Assembly (NCBI RefSeq): GCF_012275375.1
Contig: NZ_JAAZQJ010000006.1
Location: forward strand, 1-64,000
Source: Dyella sp. SG609
Lineage (GTDB): Bacteria; Pseudomonadota; Gammaproteobacteria; Xanthomonadales; Rhodanobacteraceae
DNA: 64,000 nt
Reading direction: 5' to 3'
Each line of letters opens with the position of its first letter. The first letter of the stretch is position 1. Below the pieces are notes generated by a model. That model was not told the origin of the DNA, made no database searches, and was given only the letters and a program-made list of their open reading frames with translations. The position numbers were made by a program, and so were the translations under genes. This document shows positions 59,289-64,000 of the stretch, in pieces.

Positions 59289-60470
59289 TCAGAAATACAC
59301 CTGGGCGCGCAGCTCGAGCACGTCCGGATCCTGGCGTTTGCCCAGGTGGGTGGAGTGCGCCTTGACGTAGTTCGCCTGGAACTTGAAATGCTGGGTCAGA
59401 TACCAGTTGGCGCCGAAGGTGAGGTCGTGTTCGCGGCCGCCGCGCACCTTGCCGTCGTCCAGGTCCAGCGCGCTGTAGCGCAGCAGCAGTTCCACCGCGC
59501 CCCAGGGGCCGCGCGGCTTGATGTTGGCGACGTTGCCGGCGGTGTAGGGGCGCGACTCGCCGGTGAGCACGTAGCTGCCGAACACGTAGTAGCCGTCCGC
59601 CGTGTAGTCGGCCAGGCCGTCGGTGCGCTTGGTCTGCGCCTGCAGGTATTCGCCCTGGAACGACAGCGGGCCGTGGATCCACAGGCCTTCGAAGCCGAGG
59701 CGGCGATTGCTGTCGACGTGGGTGAGCGAGCCGGAGTCGATCAGGCGCACGGTGGTGAGGCCTACTTCGGGGCGCGAACGCCAGCGTGCCGAGGGCGAGT
59801 GATAGACGCCGCGCCCGTCGGTGGTGCCGTCGGGATTTTCGATCGATGCGGACAGGCCGAGATGCACCACGTCGCCTTCCTGCTTGAGCGGCGTCCACGC
59901 GGCGCGCGCGGCGACGGTGGTGCCGTCGTTGTCGCCTTGCAGGTCTTCGCCGAAGTAGTAGCCGACATTGACCAGGTAAGTGGGGCGCTCATAGGCCCAG
60001 TCGACGCCGGTGCGGCGTGTCTCGTAGAAGGCCTGCAGCGGCAGCGCGATCTCCACGAAGCTGTCATTGCGCGCGCTGGTGACGCCTTCGAAGCCCACCG
60101 GCAGCTTGCTGTAGCCGAAGCGCAACTTGCCGTAGTCCTGGCCGAACAGCCATTTGGTTTCCATGCGCCAGTACACGTCCAGCCATTGCTTGGACTGGAA
60201 ATCGAAATAGACCAGCGCGTCCCACTCGCCCTTTTTCTTGGCGGTGAAGCCGAGTTCCTTGCGGCGGTTGGTGTGCGAGTCCTCGATGGTGTCGCTGTGG
60301 CGCACGTCCATCCAGTCGTACTGGTAGTTGCCGTACAGCGCCCACTCGGTGCCGTCGCCGGTGGTGTACTTGATCGGCCAGTTGTTGATGTCAGCCGCCC
60401 GCGCCGCCGGCACCAGGCCCAGCGCGCACAGCATGACGGCACTCAGGGACTTGATCGGGAAGGTGTTCAT
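59289..60470 (-). CDS. OprP/OprO-type outer-membrane porin
   Basis: A 393-residue protein with a Sec signal (KSLSAVMLCALGLVPAARA, then ADINN). The rest alternates aromatic/hydrophobic strands typical of a 16-strand barrel (LYGNYQYDWMDV, ALVYFDFQSKQWLDVYWRME, HDLTFGANWYLTQHFKFQAN) and ends in aromatic Phe (QVYF), the outer-membrane assembly signal. OprP-type porins pass anions; in this operon the cargo is probably dicarboxylate rather than phosphate (inference). ATG 60470 with GAGG upstream, 31 bp after dctA. Confidence 0.9.
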   Translation of the reverse strand: MNTFPIKSLSAVMLCALGLVPAARAADINNWPIKYTTGDGTEWALYGNYQYDWMDVRHSDTIEDSHTNRRKELGFTAKKKGEWDALVYFDFQSKQWLDVYWRMETKWLFGQDYGKLRFGYSKLPVGFEGVTSARNDSFVEIALPLQAFYETRRTGVDWAYERPTYLVNVGYYFGEDLQGDNDGTTVAARAAWTPLKQEGDVVHLGLSASIENPDGTTDGRGVYHSPSARWRSRPEVGLTTVRLIDSGSLTHVDSNRRLGFEGLWIHGPLSFQGEYLQAQTKRTDGLADYTADGYYVFGSYVLTGESRPYTAGNVANIKPRGPWGAVELLLRYSALDLDDGKVRGGREHDLTFGANWYLTQHFKFQANYVKAHSTHLGKRQDPDVLELRAQVYF

Positions 60471-60501
60471 CGCAGCCTCGTGGATGGCGGGTAGGGCCGG
60501 C

Positions 60502-61803
60502 TCAGCCGGCATCGGTAAGCAGGGGAGCCTCGTCCGCGGCGGGCGAGGGCGGGCGGCCGTCGAGCGCGGCCTGCAGGCTGGCGTGGTCGAGTTCCTTCTC
60601 CCAGTGCGAGACCACCACGGTGGCCACGCCGTTGCCGATGATGTTGGTGATCGCGCGCGCTTCGCTCATGAAGCGGTCGATGCCGAGGATCAGCGAGAGG
60701 CCCGCGACCGGCACCGATGGCACCACGGCCAGGGTGGCGGCCAGCGTGATGAAGCCCGCGCCGGTGACGCCGGAGGCGCCCTTGGAGGTGAGCATGGCAA
60801 CCGCGAGCAGGGTCAGCTCCTGCGTCAGCGTGAGTTCCACGCCCAGCGCCTGCGCCACGAAGATCGCGGCCATGGTCAGGTAGATATTGGTGCCGTCCAG
60901 GTTGAACGAATAACCGCTCGGCACCACCAGGCCGACCACCGACTTGGAACAGCCCAGGCGCTCGAGCTTCTGCATCAGCGGCACCAGCGCCGACTCCGAC
61001 GAGGAGGTGCCCAGTACCAGCAGCAGCTCGTCGCGGATATAGCGCAGGAATTTGAAGATGCTGAAGCCGGTGGCGCGCGCGATGGCGCCCAGCACCACCA
61101 CCACGAACAGGATGCAGGCCAGGTAGAAGCTGCCCATCAGCTTCAGCAGCGGCCCCAGGCTGTGCACGCCGTACTTGCCGATGGTGAAGGCCATGGCGCC
61201 CATCGCACCCAGCGGCGCCAGGCGCATGATCATGCCCATGATGCGGAAGAACACCTTCGACAGCGCTTCCAGCAGGTTCATCACCGGCTTGGCGCGTTCG
61301 CCCAGGTGGATCATGGCGAAGCCGAACAGCAGCGCGAGCAGCAGCACCTGCAGCAGGTCGCCGTCGCCGCTGAAGGCGTCGGTGAAGGTCTTGGGGATCA
61401 GGTGCAGCAGGAAGGCGACGGTGCCTTGCTCGTGCGCGGCATTGGCGTACTTGGCCACCGCGGCGGCATCGAGCGAAGCGGGCGTGGCGTTGAAGCCGGC
61501 GCCGGGCTTGAGCGTATTGACCACCACCAGGCCGATCACCAGCGCGAAGCTCGACACCACTTCGAAATACAGGATGGCCTTGGCGCCGACGCGGCCGACT
61601 TTCTTCACGTCGGAGACGCCGGCGATGCCCAGCACCACGGTGAGGAAGATGATCGGCCCGATCAGCATCTTCACCAGCGAGATAAAGCCGTCGCCGAGCG
61701 GTTTCATCGCCACGCCGGTCTCCGGCGCGTAATGGCCGATCAGCCCGCCCGCGACGATCGCGGCCAGCACCCAGAAGTAGAAGCGGCGGAAAAACGCAGG
61801 CAT
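60502..61803 (-). CDS. dctA: C4-dicarboxylate transporter (DctA, DAACS family)
   Basis: A 433-residue cation:dicarboxylate symporter. Family signatures: [40 protein letters not shown] (serine-rich re-entrant loop), [20 protein letters not shown] and [19 protein letters not shown]-like [15 protein letters not shown], all intact. Imports succinate, fumarate and malate. ATG 61803 (GGGATG upstream); the longer frame is upstream repeat. First gene of dctA-porin-kgtP-kinase, all on one strand with gaps of 31, 17 and 52 bp. The malate dehydrogenase gene nearby fits C4 use. Confidence 0.96.
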   Translation of the reverse strand: MPAFFRRFYFWVLAAIVAGGLIGHYAPETGVAMKPLGDGFISLVKMLIGPIIFLTVVLGIAGVSDVKKVGRVGAKAILYFEVVSSFALVIGLVVVNTLKPGAGFNATPASLDAAAVAKYANAAHEQGTVAFLLHLIPKTFTDAFSGDGDLLQVLLLALLFGFAMIHLGERAKPVMNLLEALSKVFFRIMGMIMRLAPLGAMGAMAFTIGKYGVHSLGPLLKLMGSFYLACILFVVVVLGAIARATGFSIFKFLRYIRDELLLVLGTSSSESALVPLMQKLERLGCSKSVVGLVVPSGYSFNLDGTNIYLTMAAIFVAQALGVELTLTQELTLLAVAMLTSKGASGVTGAGFITLAATLAVVPSVPVAGLSLILGIDRFMSEARAITNIIGNGVATVVVSHWEKELDHASLQAALDGRPPSPAADEAPLLTDAG

Positions 61804-61874
61804 GACGGCATCCCGGTGGAGGGTGTCCGGGAGCTTGTCAGGCGGGGGGCGGGGGGCAAATAACACATACCTAC

Positions 61875-62055
61875 TAGGCTCGGCTCTTTGCCCCCTCTCC
61901 CCTCCGGGGAGAGGGTTGGGGTGAGGGGGCGGGCGGAGCGGTGAGCGGAAGGCCGAGAAAGCTCAAAAGCTTTTCTTCTCTTCGTACCAGCGCCACCGCG
62001 AGCACCCACCCCTCATCTGCCTGCCGGCATCTTCTCCCCGGAGGGGAGAAGCGTG
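61875..62055. repeat. Dispersed GAGAGGG intergenic repeat pair
   Basis: CCCCTCTCCCCTCCGGGGAGAGGG, TTGGGGTGAGGGGGCGGGCGGAGCG at about 61,891-61,940 and the companion CTGCCGGCATCTTCTCCCCGGAGGGGAGAAG at about 62,021-62,050. The 80 bp between include AAAGCTCAAAAGCTTTTCTTCTC with no gene. It lies between divergent dctA upstream and convergent tpsB downstream ends. Confidence 0.75.
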
Positions 62056-62067
62056 CATCGGCATGCG

Positions 62068-63747
62068 TTACGGGAACAATTGATACGAGAACGTCAGGTC
62101 ATACCGCGTATGCCGCGCCAGGTTGTCCTGCGTCTTGTCGCCCACCGGCTGCGCGGCGGAGACGTCCACCGTGTAGTGCTTGCCGTCGGTCAGGCGCAGG
62201 CCCAGCGCGGCTGTCTGCAGCTTGTCGGCGGCCGGGCGCGCGCCATTGAGATACACGCGCGCCATCTGGCCCAGCACGTACGGAGTGAGCACCTTCACCC
62301 ATTTGGCGTTCACCTTGAACGGCCGGTTGAGTTCCAGCGAGGCGCCCCAGCCGCTGTCGCCCGATACCGAGCCCGGGTCGTAGCCCAGCGCGAAGCGCGG
62401 TCCGCCGAAGCTGATCTGCTCGGTCGACGGCAGGCGATAGTGGCTGTACTGGCCCACCACGCTGGCCACTGTCACCAGGTGAGCCGGCCAGGTATCGCTC
62501 TGCATTGCGTTGAGGTTGTAGCGGGTGAAGCGCACGTCGGTGGGATTGGCCACCAGCGCGCCGGGGATATTGGTAAGGCCACGGCTGCCGGCGCCGAGCA
62601 TGTCGAAGCCCTGGGCGATGCCGATGCCGAGCTTGCGCGTGCGTTTTTCGCCGGTCTGGGTGAAGTCCAGTTCGCTGTGCAGCACGCGCACGTCGTTCTT
62701 CAGTTCCAGTTGCGCGCCGTTGATCAGGTTGCGGTACTTGTCGTTCTGGTTGGAACCGTACAGGCCGGCGCCCAGCATCAGGCTGCGCGTATTGCTCAGC
62801 AGCAGCGGGTAGCTGAGGCTGAAGTCGAGGCGGTTCTGTGAAAGGCGATGGCGCAGATACGACGGCAGCTGGTTGTCGATGTCCGGGTTGCCGTAGTAGC
62901 TCGAGGCGTTGAGCCGGCCCATCAGGCCGCTGGAGCCGAGCATCTGCGCATAGCCGGCGCTGTAGAACTGCTGCTTGCCGCGGCCGGGCGGGTAGAGCAC
63001 CGAGCCGGTGAGCTGTTCGGCCAGGGGCGTCATGCCGTTGAGCGTGCCGGCGAAGATGCCCTGCACGCCGGGGTGGTTGGTGTCGATGCCGGTGCTCATG
63101 TCGTAGCGCTGGCGCTTCACCTTCAGCTTCAGGCGCGTGGCGCCGTCGGTGGTGGTGGGCGCGGGGATGTCGGCGTCGATCTTGGCGCCGGGCAGCATGC
63201 CCAGCGTCTGGATATAGCGCTCGAAGGTGCTGCGGCGCAGGGGGCGGTCGGCGGTGATGTGGCTGGCGATGGCGCGGATCTTCCGCTCCATGTTGCCGGG
63301 GGCGCCGCCGACGTCCACTTCGGCCACATAGCCTTCCACCACGCTGACCTTGACCACGCCGTCCTGGAAGTTCTGCGCGGGAATGAAGCAGAACGACAGC
63401 GCGTAGTCGCGATCCTGATAGAGCTTGGTGCAGGCATTGGCCGCGGCGACCAGGTCGGCGATGCGCACGGTCTTGCCGGTGAGCGGCTTGAACAGCGCGG
63501 CCACCTGGTCGAACGGCACGGAGTGCACGCCGTCGATGTCGATGCGCGTCGGCGCGAGGGTGAGCGCCATCAGCGCGGCGAGCTGGTCGTTGCGCTGCTG
63601 CTCCACGTTGAGCGTGACGCTCGGTTGCCGCGTGGGCGCTTCCACGCGCGGCAGGGTCTGCAGGGGATTGGGAACCGGAGGACGACTCTGCGCCCAGCCC
63701 GTGGTCGAGGCTGCGGCGGCGGTGGCGAACACCAACCATCTCCTCAT
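62068..63747 (-). CDS. Two-partner secretion transporter (TpsB, ShlB/FhaC family)
   Basis: A 559-residue outer-membrane protein. Signal peptide 1-19 (RRWLVFATAAAASTTGWA); a Pro-rich linker and first helix; POTRA_2-type domain with VKVSVVEGYVAEVDVGGA near 145; second POTRA with LKLKVKRQRYDMSTGID; then a 16-strand barrel (SGWGASLELNRPFKVNAK, SFGGPRFALGYDPGSVSGD which resembles the lid-lock VRGY-type loop) ending YDLTFSYQLFP. TpsB proteins export large beta-helical TpsA partners. No TpsA is visible; the next gene (63856) is a Gly/Ser-rich protein and could be a cargo. ATG 63747 with AAGGAG upstream. Confidence 0.9.
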   Translation of the reverse strand: MRRWLVFATAAAASTTGWAQSRPPVPNPLQTLPRVEAPTRQPSVTLNVEQQRNDQLAALMALTLAPTRIDIDGVHSVPFDQVAALFKPLTGKTVRIADLVAAANACTKLYQDRDYALSFCFIPAQNFQDGVVKVSVVEGYVAEVDVGGAPGNMERKIRAIASHITADRPLRRSTFERYIQTLGMLPGAKIDADIPAPTTTDGATRLKLKVKRQRYDMSTGIDTNHPGVQGIFAGTLNGMTPLAEQLTGSVLYPPGRGKQQFYSAGYAQMLGSSGLMGRLNASSYYGNPDIDNQLPSYLRHRLSQNRLDFSLSYPLLLSNTRSLMLGAGLYGSNQNDKYRNLINGAQLELKNDVRVLHSELDFTQTGEKRTRKLGIGIAQGFDMLGAGSRGLTNIPGALVANPTDVRFTRYNLNAMQSDTWPAHLVTVASVVGQYSHYRLPSTEQISFGGPRFALGYDPGSVSGDSGWGASLELNRPFKVNAKWVKVLTPYVLGQMARVYLNGARPAADKLQTAALGLRLTDGKHYTVDVSAAQPVGDKTQDNLARHTRYDLTFSYQLFP

Positions 63748-63822
63748 GCGATGACGCTCCTTCGTGTCGCTGGATCTTCACTGCACACGGCCAGTGTGCA
63801 GCGAAGCGATGCCTCATGCGAA

Positions 63823-63844
63823 GAGGCGGCCCTGCGGCCGCCTC
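63823..63844. terminator. Hairpin between the partial gene and tpsB
   Basis: GAGGCGGCC-CTGC-GGCCGCCTC, a 9-bp perfect stem just after the stop of the partial gene (63856). No T-run; attenuation between the two genes is possible. Confidence 0.5.
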
Positions 63845-63855
63845 TCCGTTGCCGC

Positions 63856-64000
63856 TTACTTCTTCAGCAATCCGCCCAGCAGGCCCCCGTTGTTGTTCGA
63901 GGTGCTGCCGCCGGTGCTGCCGACGCCGGAGGTCACGCTGCCCACCGTGCTGGTGAGCGAGCCGACCAGGCCGCTGACCGGGTTGCTGCCGGTGCCCGAC
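63856..64000 (-). CDS. Gly/Ser-rich surface-type protein, C-terminal part only
   Basis: The last 47 codons of a gene that runs off the window: SGTGSNPVSGLVGSLTSTVG, SVTSGVGSTGGSTSNNNGG, ending LLGGLLKK at TAA 63858-63856. Low-complexity Gly/Ser/Thr/Asn repeats and the GGLLGGLLKK end occur in surface or collagen-like proteins of this lineage. It lies 108 bp upstream of tpsB on the same strand and could be secreted, perhaps by it; the missing N-terminus would show whether it has a TPS domain. Confidence 0.7.
   Translation of the reverse strand, partial: SGTGSNPVSGLVGSLTSTVGSVTSGVGSTGGSTSNNNGGLLGGLLKK

Noticed and set aside
61804-61870. Possible sigma54 promoter before dctA (GG...TTGC)
   Set aside because: The GG to GC distance is 14 instead of 12 bases, so it does not fit the -24/-12 consensus.
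1-64000. tRNA, rRNA or tmRNA genes as island insertion targets
   Set aside because: No cloverleaf-like or rRNA-like sequence was recognised by eye on either strand; a tRNAscan/Infernal run would be decisive.

Overview
The window looks like chromosomal DNA from a GC-rich gammaproteobacterium, most likely Rhodanobacteraceae/Xanthomonadaceae (Dyella, Luteibacter or Rhodanobacter type). This is an inference from the gene repertoire, the codon choice and the dispersed intergenic repeats (CCCTCTCCC...GGGAGAGGGTTGGGGTGAGGG and CCAAAGAGAAAGTAACCAAAGAG types). No rRNA, tRNA or CRISPR array was seen.

Layout. (1) Positions 1 to about 42,010 form an accessory region. It has visibly more A+T, many short orphan genes, long gaps, IS3 scars, headless or tailless gene fragments and frameshifted genes. 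It opens with a TetR regulator and a coupled SDR/MDR oxidoreductase pair under twin operators (0.4-2.9 kb). A first cluster of small orphan proteins surrounds a cold-shock gene (3.4-7.9 kb). Next come IS3, arsC and oxidoreductase fragments, a stand-alone REC protein, a DsbA/FrnE-like protein and a divergent azoreductase/HxlR pair (8-11.7 kb). A large Sec-exported Rhs/YD protein is followed by two tandem paralogous small genes (12.3-17.5 kb), and a MASE1 protein with a degenerate kinase end lies at 18.4-20 kb. A second cluster of the same orphan families holds a fasciclin protein, a slipin and DUF1328 proteins (22.4-29.3 kb). A Crp/Fnr regulator, a decayed 6-phosphogluconate dehydrogenase and a very large cyclic beta-glucan synthase (NdvB type) follow. 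The region ends with a serine recombinase at 40.4-42.0 kb.

(2) Positions about 42,040-64,000 are compact, very GC-rich core chromosome. They hold an SSS-PAS-kinase-REC hybrid sensor with a LuxR-type regulator, a 3-hydroxybutyrate-oligomer hydrolase, a cyclophilin, YidB-like and GlsB-like proteins, an aminotransferase, malate dehydrogenase and a TipA-like MerR regulator. A second LuxR-type regulator and sensor kinase converge across a 0.9-kb nested inverted repeat. The kinase is the last gene of a dctA-porin-kgtP-kinase operon that probably handles C4-dicarboxylate and 2-oxoglutarate uptake. A two-partner-secretion TpsB transporter and the tail of a Gly/Ser-rich protein close the window.

Main observations: at least five families of short orphan proteins (called A-E here) recur in the accessory region. 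Two unrelated genes (orphan D1 and the fasciclin gene) share a roughly 300-nt non-coding leader with two conserved hairpins, and in both places an orphan C gene lies divergently beyond the leader. This reads as a previously undescribed, probably stress-related, small-protein/leader system. The Rhs locus with its possible tandem immunity genes is the second candidate system.
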